DNA of 64,000 nt from Siphonodentalium dalli. Taxonomy: Eukaryota > Mollusca > Scaphopoda > Gadilida > Siphonodentaliidae. Positions 10,832-22,149 of this stretch are shown one piece after another (position 1 is the first letter of the stretch; every line of letters begins with the position of its first letter). The notes under the pieces were generated by a model, which saw only the letters and a list, made by a program, of their open reading frames with translations, ran no database searches and was not told the origin of the DNA. The stretch is from assembly GCA_032622095.1 (NCBI GenBank), contig CP136069.1:101398278-101462277 (forward strand), written 5' to 3'. The translations under genes and the position numbers were made by a program.

Positions 10832-12500
10832 AGTTAGTGATGATACTCAGTTAGATCGTTTGGTTCAATCTATGAACTTTTGGAGTGACATGAAAATGAT
10901 TGTATTTTCACTGTACGTTAAATTAACCGATCCATTAAGTAAAGTGTCCACATTTAATGTAATAATAGGACCCACAGAACAGTTATCTCTGTCTTTTTTG
11001 TAAATCTGACAGTGAAGTAAAAAATGTTCGGCGGTCTCCAGTTCCACACAATCGCAGAATGGATTATTATTTAGGTGATTACAAAACATGTCATATTTCA
11101 AGTTACGGCAGTAGGTTCTCAGACGACAGTGGTAGATTTGACTTGGTCTTGTAAACGTTGTATAACGATATGATGGTATGTATTGCGATTTGTTTTAGAT
11201 ATATCTTTTGAATTCTGATACTGAGTCACAACTTTTCGCTTCTGGTGGAAGGCTATTCCATAGTTTTACGGTGGCTGGCAGGAATGAATTTTCCTAACTT
11301 GTCGCAAGAAAACGGGGGCACCTGCGTTTTTTTTGTCTGAAGTCATAATTGGTTTGGCTTCCAGATACAGGAGGGACAAGTGTAAGGAGGCGTGTCTCGC
11401 TTAAGCATTTTGAAAAATTGAATAAGTTTTGCCTTTTCTCTTCTGCTCGAAAGTGTGTCACAGCCGGTTTCTCGTAATAAAGATTCCTTACTACAGCTTC
11501 TAGTTGCCCCTGTGACCAATGGCGCGGCTTCATATTGGATGTCTTCGAGATGGCTTGCATCCTCATCTGTATAATTATCCCATTCTGGGGAAGCATATTC
11601 CTTTAAGATATTCCTTTAAGATATGTAAGATAAATATAGTTCTCCTGCCCAAAATGAATTTATACTTCCTCAGTATATAAAGTCGACTTGCAGCTCGATT
11701 TTCAATATCAATTATATGATCATGCCATGTACCATCCCCATTAACAGTTAGACCAATGTGCTTATATGTTTCAATGTCTTCAATATTCTGCCCAGACAGC
11801 TGAAGTGTTGGGTGGTCGATAGCGTTGTTTTCCCATGATATCAGAAGTGACTCTGTTTTGATGGGATTGAATATAACTTGCCATTTTGGCGACCCCTCGA
11901 ATATCAACCTGATATCGTTGTTAATAACTTCTGTGGCCAATATGGGGTCTTCAATCGAAAGATATAGATACGTATCGTCAACAAAAAGCCTTATATTGCT
12001 CGTAACATTTTCTACAATGTCGTTAATGTAGACTAAAAATACTCATACTCTTTAGGTACTATATATACCTTAACATAATTTTTTCTAAAAATCTACCCTG
12101 GGGCACACCAACTGAGACACACTTCCAGCTTGAATTGGAATTTGAAACAATTACTCGCTGCTGTCTATTATCTAAGTACTTTTCCAAAAGATCGTATGTC
12201 GCGCCGATAATTCCCATACTTTTGAGTTTAAACATAAGACCGCGGTGCCATACCTTATCAAAAGCCTTGCTAACGTCGCAAAACAGATATCTAACTCCTT
12301 TACCGCTATCAAGTGAAGATATTATGTAATGATAGACGTCTGTTAACTGAAAGACTGTGCTGTCATTAGGGGTGAATCCTGACTGAAGATTTAGGAGAGT
12401 TAGGAGATTGTTGGTCCTGAAGTATTTATTCATGTGAGAGTAGATACACTTTCGAAAAAAATTTACAAGCAACAGAAGTAGTACAGGAGGCTCGTTCGCC
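10832..12500 (-). pseudogene. Non-LTR retrotransposon, RT palm to C-terminus (copy 2, broken)
   Basis: On the minus strand: RT palm (12059-12500, same DVSKAFDKVWHRGL and GVPQG motifs as copy 1), FVDD box (about 11972-11985), thumb (11575-11940), connection region (11300-11574, several frames), an LPATVKLWNSLPPEAKSCDS line near 11230-11280, and a C-terminal module CDCVELETAEHFLLHC near 11040 typical of APE-type non-LTR elements. It ends at about 10865. Palm and thumb lesions are identical to copy 1. This region runs on 3' to the endonuclease region at 19295-20712 if the intervening insertion is removed. About 80 residues between linker and palm are missing. Confidence 0.85.
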
Positions 12501-12553
12501 CCACATCTAAAAATAGATTTTTTGGCGGTAAAATTGTTTGTACTAAAATATTC

Positions 12554-12731
12554 AAACAAAATTTTTCAAAAACTTCCAAAACTTCAAAAATTTCAAAAAC
12601 TTCAAAAATTTCAAAAATTTCAAAAATTTCAAAAATTTCAAAAATTTCAAAAATTTCAAAAACTTCAAAAATTTCAAAAACTTCAAAAATTTCAAAAATT
12701 TCAAAAAATTTCAAAAACTTCACAAATTTCA
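12554..12731. repeat. TTCAAAAA-type microsatellite, copy 2
   Basis: Counterpart of 1240-1411, with a different unit order and length. It lies between the RT remnant and the approach to the inverted-repeat element (12732-13190), which contains the frameshifted counterpart of the coding-like stretch at 1411-1596. Confidence 0.9.
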
Positions 12732-13280
12732 ATATAATGAAGATGACGAGCAACCAATTTTCGACTGGCCTGAGGCATTACGTTATGGAATGAATAACGA
12801 CAGCGGATCAGAATGTGATCATACACGCAATAATATAAGTTACTTTGATGTTGTTGTTATGAATAGAATTTATCAACCTTACGTATTAACAGTTTATTGA
12901 GTTATGCATACATATAGTACGTCACTTGGACATTTTATCAGTTTATCACGTGATCACTAAATGTGGCAATCGGGTATCCACCGATGCCTGCAATGTATTA
13001 TTTATAATAATTGGACTCATTTATCTCACGTAAATAATACTCTTAGTTGTTCCAATAAAATAGTTATCAAATTCGATCACCAATAGATTTGACTGTGGAA
13101 TATAACGACCTTTAACTTATTTATCGATCTATGTTAGAACATGGTCTTAACAAAAAACATGACCATAACAAAAATTACCTTACCTTTATGCATGAATCTA
13201 ATTTGACCATGCATAAATATTGTCAGCTTATCATTGGATTTACTCATCAGCCGATAAGCTCAGGTACAATTGTATCATGT

Positions 13281-13496
13281 TTACATGGACTGACTGCGGT
13301 CATAGCGTGACGAGCAAAATGTGATGTTTACACACTTAAGCTCTGGATAAACAATACATATCGCATTTGAATGAATTTCTGGAATGTAGGTTAGCCATGC
13401 GTTCACAGACACTGGAATAAAATAGTTACTGACTATAGTGAAGTATGACCTTGTACGTAAATAATAAAGCACGTGATCGAGTCTATTCATTCTCAA
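13281..13496 (-). CDS. Hypothetical 71-aa ORF, left arm of copy 2
   Basis: Same ORF as 1960-2175, with HVLYY for HALYY and FTIV for FSIV. It is open throughout. No family is recognised. Confidence 0.35.
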   Translation of the reverse strand: MRMNRLDHVLYYLRTRSYFTIVSNYFIPVSVNAWLTYIPEIHSNAICIVYPELKCVNITFCSSRYDRSQSM

Positions 13497-14329
13497 TAAT
13501 AGATCGTCATTTAGTCAAAACAGTATGATGTCCTTTATCCCCACACATTGGAGCCACACATTACTTGATGTTCACTTATACAGTTGTATGTCAATTATCA
13601 GTGGAGTGTCAGTGTACTTCATTGTGAATTAAATCACTCTGGGTTATTTGACTATAAACTATAAACATGTTACACCACAGCCGAGGGTTATTGTAATTTA
13701 ATGAAAATGTCACACCGAGGTACGCCATCTTGATTGCTTTCAAAAATAGTGCAACTTACCTGTTGGTAATACACGAATGAAGAGCGTTTAACTGATACGA
13801 AATTACTACACGAATGAACTGAGTCTTGACATTTATATTTCACATCTTTCTTAAATGTTCCAACACATACATACATAGACATAGTGTTATACAGTCTTAT
13901 ATGTACACACGCTACGACACCAGTAAAGGTGGACAATACACTCACGATGTGACAACATATACAGACGTAGGCATAGTGTTATACAGTCTTCTATGTACCA
14001 ACGCTATGACATAATTAAAGGGGGATAATGCACGCACGGTGTGGAATGTTAAAGTGACACGAAACAAGGGACGTGATGCAATATTGGTGTTTGAATATTA
14101 AAGGAACACAATGCGCTCTAAAGGGACACACGGCACTCATTTTGAATGATTGTTAACAATACAAGCGCAGTGGGTGAAAGTTAAAATGACACAGAACAAT
14201 ATTTAAAGTTCAAATTTTCGGGCTCTTAATGTACCATTTATGTATCGTTTCTCGCTCTACAATCGCTCCTCCCCGCTTATAGATATATAACGAAGACGAG
14301 AATATCATGTTGATGAAGTTTATTGAAAT

Positions 14330-14898
14330 TTAGTCGTCCGAATTGTCATCACTTTCGTCAGAAGTGTCATTTGTTTCGTCCATGAATTTTTCTAGCATCG
14401 GTTTGTACTTTAATATTGACATTTTCACTGCATCACATTCTCCATAACCATTATTCAAATATTTGTCGACTTTATCCATGACTGTTGTGCAGAGTCCCAT
14501 TGCGCAGCTGTAGATACGCAAATATTGTCCAAGCATAACCATTCATAAATTGCTTCATATCTTTACTGTTAAGGTCCTTGTAAGCTTGTTCTTTTGCTTC
14601 TGTTTCTTTCGAACCATTTTCCTTATACGTGCCCACTTTATCACTCCATTCCTCATGTGTTTTATCTCTACTCTCATCACACAAACTTTTGAAGTATTCA
14701 TCTTCATTCAATTTAATTTTCTTATTCTGACTATCATCCGTGTCCTCAGTTAATTTTCGTTTTAACTTATTTTCTTGACACCAGTTTTTTACGTGTCTCT
14801 GAACATCATAATGATCTTCGAACAAAAGCCTGCAGTCATTACAAGGGTACGACATGTCTTCTCGAATGTCTATGTTTTGACGGTTCTTCTTATTAATT
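14330..14898 (-). pseudogene. Second C2H2 gene, left arm of copy 2 (broken)
   Basis: Counterpart of 2864-3604. Two lesions are visible. Two bases are missing near 14480 ('catgactgttg' against 'catgattctgttg' in copy 1), which shifts the C-terminal frame. About 166 bp are missing at 14898, removing the Gln-rich N-terminus and fusing the remainder to sequence next to the ATPase stop. The finger and the acidic tail can still be read in separate frames. Confidence 0.7.
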
Positions 14899-14964
14899 TT
14901 TCATCCCATTCTGTTCATCTGGGTGTTCTCTGTCTTTTGGAGATTATATTTCATGCCATTCCAT

Positions 14965-15807
14965 TCACCCATATGTTGCGGCTTTTAAATCCACCAGTAG
15001 GTAACCGTACGGTTCACTCGTCGCTTCCGAAAACTCTCGAACCATACGCTGAGGACATTCAGGATACATCTGTCTTGATAATGTTGAAATTAATCCCTTG
15101 TCGATTGGGTTATTGAACAATACCAAATATTGACAATTTCGTCGTTGCGTTGGATCTTTGTTGTAGTAGAAATTCTGGTTCAAACTTATCAAAGATAAGT
15201 TCAAATGGTGACTTCCTTCGGAATGCAAATCATTAACTCTCTGGTCTTTTGACGAAGTTTGCATCACGTCATCGAGTATAACTAGATTTTTATACCGGGG
15301 GTTGATAAGAGAATCCAAGTTTGCTGGTATTCCTCGTATAAAGTTGACATGAGGGGTGACGGTATACTTTATTTCGTCATATAGGGGCTGCCAATATTTA
15401 TAAAACCATATTATTCTGTCAGGTGCGGGCGATATTTTTGAGGCAGACTTTTGTAGCAAGGTTTTCACGAAGTACGTCTTCCCACTAGATGTCGGTCCAC
15501 TTACACATGCCGTGAATGGATGCTTGAAAATAAAATCTTCCTGGATTTTAGCCATTGGATCATCAAAGCAGGATGTTATGTCGCTTGGTGGCTGTTGTTG
15601 TTGTTGTTGTTGTTGTTGGTGGTGGTGTTGTTGTTGTTGTTGTTGTTGTGGCTGATGATACTGTTGTTGTTGTTGTTGTTGTTGTGGCTGATGATACTGT
15701 TGTTGTTGTTGTTGTTGTTCTGAAGGCGTGTGTTTAACTTTGATATGACGCTTCAAACTATCTTGCCAAGCATAGACACTTAAGCACTCTTCACATTGAT
15801 ACTTCAT
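14965..15807 (-). CDS. C2H2-Q-rich-P-loop packaging-type ATPase, C-terminus lost (copy 2 left arm)
   Basis: Practically the same protein as 3665-4513. It has 280 residues instead of 282 because the Gln runs are one codon shorter in two places. The finger, Walker A GPTSSGKT, Walker B LVILDD and the sensor-like region are all present. It carries the same 53-bp loss and premature stop as copy 1, showing that the lesion predates the segmental duplication. Family assignment is by motif only. Confidence 0.65.
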   Translation of the reverse strand: MKYQCEECLSVYAWQDSLKRHIKVKHTPSEQQQQQQQYHQPQQQQQQQQYHQPQQQQQQQHHHQQQQQQQQQPPSDITSCFDDPMAKIQEDFIFKHPFTACVSGPTSSGKTYFVKTLLQKSASKISPAPDRIIWFYKYWQPLYDEIKYTVTPHVNFIRGIPANLDSLINPRYKNLVILDDVMQTSSKDQRVNDLHSEGSHHLNLSLISLNQNFYYNKDPTQRRNCQYLVLFNNPIDKGLISTLSRQMYPECPQRMVREFSEATSEPYGYLLVDLKAATYG

Positions 15808-17692
15808 TTTCCTATATAATCAGTGAAATCGAGCGTTCTTCTATGCACCTATATTTATATAGAACAGAAACAAGGGAAACGTGGTGGACTAGTTAACTAG
15901 TTCAGGCTGTCGTTCACAACGTCTCTTAGTGTTGTTTGTACTGGATACAAATTTATCACATTGGCTACAATACAACCTACCTATCCAAATGTCAATGCAA
16001 TTATGAGTGATTTCAATATGAACACTCTATTATATAGATATGTGTAACCTGGTGACATGATGAAATCGATTGTGTACTGAGTTGACCTCCGGCTTCGTGC
16101 CGATTGTGTACTGAGCTGACACCGTGGATAAATTGACCAATGACTGCTATTGTATCCTTTGACAGATATGCGTGCGCAGACTCGTTTGATGTTCGCTATC
16201 GCATTGCTATGTTTTAATAGCCAAGACTTCACTTCTCGTCTGACTCTCTTACCGACAAGACCTGTTGATTCCACGTCTACACAGTGCTTCTCCGGCAGAC
16301 GTTATATATAACGGGTCGAAACATGATATGACATGCGCTTAGCATGGCATATAGTCAGCAATCTGCAACTGAAGATGGTCTTATCAAAACATTTTGGCAT
16401 CTTTTTAACTCATTGGGAGAATGTTTCAAAAATTTATAAATTCTACTTTTGGCATTAAATGATTCTGATTTTGAAGGGTACGTTCTAAAACTATTTTCAA
16501 AATTCCAATAAACCGCTCCGGGATCCAGCTTCCACCTCAAAATTCATGTCATCAGAACGAGGGAGCAATTTGTCTGCGAGAAATTGGGACCTTGGTCATC
16601 ATCACATTTAGCCTCGAATCTTCTTTAATATGCCTATAGCAGACAACCTCCCCTTTCTTTTGACATCCATATATGTGTGCACCACCTTCATTATGTGGGA
16701 AAATTATGTGACGGATAGGTTGTGAGCTATTGTTTCTTTCACTATTCTTATTTTGATGGATAGAAAGGCTTTGTGGTTCGTTACGACCGTCAGTCCGTCC
16801 TCCGTTCTGGCGATACTTATGAATTAACTCATGAAATAACACGGGGATATTTGCGGATTGTACAGCGAAATGTTCCAGGTTCGACACCATAGGATAGGAT
16901 AGGATATTTTATTTTAATATACATATATCATTGCATAATACATTTAACAAATATTGTATTGTATATTCGATGGGTGGCATAGTCAGGCTAGACTGTCTTA
17001 CTGCCACCATATGATATATACATATAGGCGGCGACATAACAAACGGCACGGCATCGGAAAGATATCGCGGGAATTCGGCCATTTTCGGAAAAGTTCGTTA
17101 CTTCCCATTGATGACGGACATGCTACAATTATACAACGGGAACGCGGCCAATTTGAATTTTCGGACAGGTTCTATACCTCCCAATTTTGACGGACATACC
17201 ACAACTATGATTCTTCGGTCCAAGAGATCATTATTGATTGATATAACCTATACATAGTCCGGGGAATTTTGTGATATGCATATAATACTAAAATATCAGC
17301 CACGGAGATATAAACGTGGCTGTTATGATAACGCGGGAATCTGTAAAATATAGTAATTCGTGCGGCCGCTGCGATCTCGGTGGATTCCGATACCTCTCGC
17401 TGACAACAACGGCACCTCCGAAGATTATATAAACAAAATAACCTGGCCACGATTGCGAGTGGGATTAAAAGTTGCACATGTTGTGCTTTGTAAGCAATTC
17501 ATGAGATTCAGGGTTCTCTACAATTTTATTTATACTATTTTTATTTTTGACTGGCTAAAACTGCTCTGACGGCAGACTGTCTGTTCATCATTAGCGGAAT
17601 GTAAGCTTCTGGTGAGCAAGGCAGGGCACCTTGTTTGTGGGCCCAGGACACTGTGGCATCACCCGTTGCTCTTTCTGAATATGGGCACCATA
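15808..17692. other. Loop of the inverted-repeat element, copy 2; no recognised gene
   Basis: Near-identical to 4514-6398. It includes the ATCCT-tailed retroelement-like 3' end at 16884-17014 (minus). ORFs at 15981-16274, 16355-16540 and 16552-16890 have no recognised motifs. Single-base differences from copy 1 are scattered and few. Confidence 0.5.
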
Positions 17693-18167
17693 AAACTTGG
17701 ATTCTCTTATCAACCCCCGGTATAAAAATCTAGTTATACTCGATGACTTGATGCAAACTTCGTCAAAAGACCAGAGAGTTAATGATTTGCATTCCGAAGG
17801 AAGTCACCATTTGAACTTATCTTTGATAAGTTTGAACCAGAATTTCTACTACAACAAAGATCCAACGCAACGACGAAATTGTCAATATTTGGTATTGTTC
17901 AATAACCCAATCGACAAGGGATTAATTTCAACATTATCAAGACAGATGTATCCTGAATGTCCTCAGCGTATGGTTCGAGAGTTTTCGGAAGCGACGAGTG
18001 AACCGTACGGTTACCTACTGGTGGATTTAAAAGCCGCAACACCGGACACATTACGTCTGCGACAGAATGTACTAAAAGAGGACACAAACCAACATATGGG
18101 TGAATGGAATGGCATGAAATATAATCTCCAAAAGACAGAGAACACCCAGATGAACAGAATGGGATGA
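17693..18167 (+). pseudogene. ATPase 3' part, right arm of copy 2
   Basis: Inverted copy of the ATPase C-terminal half, from DSLINPRYKN through Walker B (LVILDDLM) to the undeleted end PDTLRLRQNVLKEDT and beyond. The stop TGA overlaps the ATG of the next ORF (ATGA, 18164-18167). The 5' part of the gene (finger, Q-linker, Walker A) is absent from this arm. This arm shows what the left arms lost in their 53-bp deletion. Confidence 0.7.
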
Positions 18168-18727
18168 AAAAACATACAAAAGACACTGAGACCCAGGGTC
18201 AACAGAATGCGATGAAATACGATGACAGAGAACTCTCTGGTCAACAGAAGGGCATAGCATATAATTGTATTGTGCCCCAGGGTCAACATAATGACTATAC
18301 TAACGACATAAGGCCACCTGGTGAGCTCGATGAAATTAATAAGAAGAACCGTCAAAACATAGACATCCGAGAAGACATGTCGTACCCTTGTAATGACTGC
18401 AGGCTTTTGTTCGAAGATCATTATGATGTTCAGAGACACGTAAAAAACTGGTGTCAAGAAAATAAGTTAAAACGAAAATTAACTGAGGACACGGATGATA
18501 GTCAGAATAAGAAAATTAAATTGAATGAAGATGAATACTTCAAAAGTTTGTGTGATGAGAGTAGAGATAAAACACATGAGGAATGGAGTGATAAAGTGGG
18601 CACGTATAAGGAAAATGGTTCGAAAGACACAGAAGCAAAAGAACAAGCTTGCAAGGACCTTAAAAGTAAAGATATGAAGCAATTTATGAATGGTTATGCT
18701 TGGACAATTTTCATTAAATTACAATAA
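18164..18727 (+). pseudogene. Second C2H2 gene, right arm of copy 2 (C-terminus lost)
   Basis: Starts at the ATGA overlap with the ATPase ORF and follows the full-length 246-aa version through the Gln-rich region, the finger (YPCNDCRLLF...HVKNWC), the KKIKLN basic patch and up to NGYAWTIF. There it runs into other arm sequence and stops after four codons, so the acidic C-terminus is missing. The order ATPase then C2H2 gene, with overlapping ends, is best seen here. Confidence 0.65.
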
Positions 18728-18919
18728 CCCTCGGCTGTGGTGTAACATGTTTATAGTTTATAGTCAAATAACCCAGAGTGATTTAATTCACAATGAAGTA
18801 CACTGACACTCCACTGATAATTGACATACAACTGTATAAGTGAACATCAAGTAATGTGTGGCTCCAATGTGTGGGGGATAAAGGACATCATACTGTTTTG
18901 ACTAAATGACGATCTATTA

Positions 18920-19135
18920 TTGAGAATGAATAGACTCGATCACGCGCTTTATTATTTACGTACAAGGTCATACTTCTCTATAGACAGTGACTATTTTATT
19001 CCAGTGTCTGTGAACGCATGGCTAACCTACATTCCAGAAATTCATTCAGATGCGATATGTATTGTTTATCCAGAGCTTAAGTGTGTAAACATCACATTTT
19101 GCTCGTCACGCTATGACCGCAGTCAGTCCATGTAA
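18920..19135 (+). CDS. Hypothetical 71-aa ORF, right arm of copy 2
   Basis: Inverted counterpart of 13281-13496. It is open, with a few replacements (FSIDSDYF, HSDAI). Being the most diverged of the three copies yet still open gives weak support for coding function. Confidence 0.35.
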   Translation: MRMNRLDHALYYLRTRSYFSIDSDYFIPVSVNAWLTYIPEIHSDAICIVYPELKCVNITFCSSRYDRSQSM

Positions 19136-19225
19136 ACATGATACAGTTGTACCTGAGCTTATCGGCTGATGAGTAAATCCAATGATAAGCTGACAATATT
19201 TACGCATGGTCAAATTAGATTCATG

Positions 19226-19294
19226 CCCACATACACCCCCCCCCCCCCCCAAACCGTAAAAAAAACCCTCGGATTCTCGTGGAATCACGTGGAA
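19226..19294. other. Poly-C junction between element and retrotransposon
   Basis: 'cccacataca' followed by about 14 C, then 'aaaccgtaaaaaaaaccc'. It marks the right boundary of the inverted-repeat element and does not match the left flank, so no target-site duplication is visible. Confidence 0.4.
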
Positions 19295-20712
19295 TCAGAA
19301 TTTTTCCGGCCTCCGGCCCATCGGGAATTTACCCAGTCTCCCGATAGGCAAGTCCGCCTCTGGCGGTAAGTCAAATATATTTTCATTGGGAAGAGATGAT
19401 ATCGAAGCGAAATAATTATTAAATATTTCAGCTTTCGATGCGTTATCTGTTATAATAGAGTTATCATATTTCAGTGCTGGTATACTTTTTTTCTCGGGGC
19501 CCTTGAATCGGTTTAGAGTCTTCCACCAGAGCGAAGATTTAGTAAGGCAGTTTCCCAATACAGACTGAGTTTTTTCTATTAATGTTTGCTTTGCACTTCT
19601 TATACACGATGTCACCTCGTTTCGCTTAGTCTTATATTTTGCCCACCCCTGGTCGTTTTTCTTTCTTGTTGCATTTGAATAAAGACGTTGTCTCTATCTA
19701 TAACTAGTCTTCGAATTTGGCATGTCATCCAGGTGGGCTCATCGTACCGTATAGTAGCAATTGTGTTCGGTATATGTTTTGAAGCTAATTTCGTTAGTTC
19801 TCTGTAAGTGTACTTGCTATTCGTGTGTAGTCTATTTTAGACATATCCAATTTATAGTTCCATTGTTCGAGTTCGTTGTTCATTGCAGTAAAGTCTGCAG
19901 CATCGTAGTTCCAGACTCTCCGTTTGATAACACGACTCGATTTCACTTTATTTAAACTTAATTTTACTAGTATGGGACAGTGAAAGCGAGTCAAGTCAGC
20001 AAAAAAAGGATCTAAAACTTCCCATGATTCGACAAGATGTGGTTTATTTGTCATAAATAAGTCAAGGAGAGAGGAGGAGGTCTCGGTAAAATATGTTGGG
20101 TCTTTGATAATTTGTGTTAATCCAATGTTCTGTCTAATATATCTTGCCGGTATTGTCTCTTTTTCTAAAACATTGGAGTTAAAATATCCAGTGATCACCA
20201 CATGTGATAGGTTTTTGTCGTTCGTTGACATATCGATCGATGAAAAGATTTTTTCCCATAACGCAGTTGGCGACTCGGTGGGTCTATAAAAAGTGCCGAG
20301 CAGAAATCGTTCTGGAGGGGTTACTACCTCAATCCATATACATTCTATACCGGTTATTTCTAAGTCCCTGCGTCTTTTAAAATATAGTGAGTTTGATACA
20401 ATATACAGCGATACCACCTATGTGGCGTGTACGGTTAATTCTCTCGGTGCGTAGAAACCAGGGATAAGAATTTCGGAATCTTGTATTTCGTCTGAGAGTC
20501 ACGTTTCTGTAAAAGCTGCAATGTCATAGCTTTATATCTCAGCGGACAAAATGTCAAGTTTGGGTCTTATACTTTGAACGTTCAGGCACATTAGTGTCAA
20601 TTTTGTAGCAATTTTAGTGTCCGACAAGGATGGACCGGGAGTTGAGTGCACGTCAGATGATTGTTTCAAGATAGGGGCTGGTTCTCGAAAGCTTCGAATA
20701 ACTAAGGGATTT
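19295..20712 (-). pseudogene. Non-LTR retrotransposon AP-endonuclease and linker region (broken)
   Basis: Minus strand. The endonuclease begins near 20600 with LTLMCLNVQSIRPKLDILSA, followed by SYDIAAFTET (catalytic Glu region), GTFYRPTESP, a VVITGYFNSN line where a GDFN-type motif is expected, SSLLDLFMTNKPH, and FHCPILVKL where SDH-C is expected. The linker follows: ASKHIPNTIATIRYDEPTWM, then SCIRSAKQTLIEKTQSVLGN and LWWKTLNRFKG down to NNYFASIS. Stops occur at EI*SYD, TET*LSD and HAT*, and frames change at about 19790 and 19620. The Asp residues expected in GDFN and SDH are altered. The orientation and order fit the RT half at 10832-12500. Confidence 0.85.
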
Positions 20713-22149
20713 AGTTGAATGTATCAGCCGGGATTATCTGGACATGAATGTGCAATATGTTTAACTTAAATATTCCATAATTATAAATTTTGCGTATACA
20801 TATATAACACAAGAGAGGAAATGTGACGTATTGGGAACTCGCGGAGCTAGACAACCCTATTCTCCGAATGAAGACACACAGCAACACCACCTTCTGTACT
20901 CTCAAATTTAAAGCTGTAATACTATGTTCATAATTATATATTTACATACACCTAATATCGCTTCCGGTTTCCCCATAGCGTTACGGTAGACACGCCCCCT
21001 GATTCAATGTGTTCATAAACCTATGAACGTAACGTGACGTCAATTTCAATGTCGTTCATAGGTTTATGAACACATTGATCCCGGAAATCACCGGGGATTG
21101 TCGAACATGAACGACTGCTTGAGTAGTCAGCACGTCCGGATTTGGTAAGAAATTTGTTTTGGTCTATAATCAGTGTTGGTATTCTGCACCTAAAATTCAT
21201 CTCCTCTGATTACACAACCCACGACCTCACAAATATATCATTATGGTAGAATGGCGTGCTGTCAATTTCTTATCATCCACAACCGAAACTTGATTGTTAG
21301 TTTAAGATATTATCATTCTTGAAATCAACACGTCTACATTCATTACAAGCTAAACAAGACATTTCGTCGTATGTGTATATTTTACTGTGAAATTTCGTTT
21401 TTCCGCTATCCGTCAACGGATTCTGACAATGTTTGGTTTTCTAAAAACCGAGGATTCGAACTGTCCGAACTGAACTCCATCCGAACTCAATAAGCAGTGT
21501 GAAAGACAGACACTCATAGTTGACAATGAATTTAAGTATATAAATATAAATAATAAACGCGGATTCAACGTGGTCATGGGTTTTGACCGCGATACAAATA
21601 CAGCTCCGCATGAACCCCTTCGTAGCAAACAGACACGACAGAAATGACTGTCAACCATACAATATTTATAAGCCATGAGTGGCATCGTGGCTTCATGGGT
21701 GGGGGGTCAGGAGTTAGTGTGCTGAATGCCACCACCCCACCCGTCGAGGAAATATGCAATGGTCAGTCCGGTAGCTTCTGGGATAATATATAGCCCCCCA
21801 TGTTGGGGATCATAGCCCCTGCGTTGGGGAAACCCTGGGCCCATCACTGGTATACAAATCAAGACGACTGACAATTATTTAAACAGAAAGTCCAACATTT
21901 GGGTTATCGCGCGAACAATTATTTTAAGCGGCCTGGCGACTTCGTTCAGTCAACGGCTCTCTGCACGTTCAGAGCTTGGCTCACTGTGGTCAAACATAGC
22001 CGCAATGATTGGGTTGTCAGCGGACAGATATTACATATGGTCTGTATGATCCATGTAAAACGACAAATACACGACATTTACAGAGATTACATACATGTGT
22101 GTATCCACCCTTAATCTTCCGCCTCAAGATAATCAGTCAACGCGAGGCG
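20713..22149. other. No recognised gene; contains a hairpin
   Basis: Apart from the hairpin at 21005-21077 I see nothing assignable. ORFs at 20711-20905, 21413-21685, 21574-21759 and 21899-22114 have no recognisable content. Confidence 0.45.
21005..21077. repeat. Perfect 25-bp inverted repeat
   Basis: 'caatgtgttcataaaccta' with its continuation 'tgaacg' (21005-21029) is exactly reverse-complemented at 21053-21077. The match continues imperfectly outward (ccgg/gggg words on both sides). It could be a small foldback element or a decayed MITE. Confidence 0.75.

Larger units (their letters stand above)
11314..18196. repeat. Direct segmental duplication, copy 2
   Basis: This is the second copy of the 1-6902 segment, offset by about 11.3 kb. 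It is embedded in longer context on both sides. To the left the retrotransposon continues to its 3' end (10832). To the right the inverted-repeat element continues to 19225. Copy 2 therefore looks like the original location and copy 1 like the truncated derivative, although the left edge of copy 1 is not visible. Confidence 0.95.
13191..19225. mobile_element. Inverted-repeat ATPase/C2H2 element, copy 2 (both arms)
   Basis: Left arm 13191-15322 and right arm 17693-19225 are reverse complements; the loop is 15323-17692. The outer ends match exactly ('catgaatctaatttgacc' against 'ggtcaaattagattcatg'). Each arm carries different deletions. The left arm lacks 53 bp of ATPase C-terminus and about 166 bp of the second gene. 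The right arm lacks about 800 bp between the second gene and the outer ORF. The 145-bp segment absent from copy 1 is present in both arms here (13564-13708 and 18727-18860). The element lies between two parts of a minus-strand retrotransposon. The evident genes are packaging-ATPase- and C2H2-like only. Confidence 0.7.
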
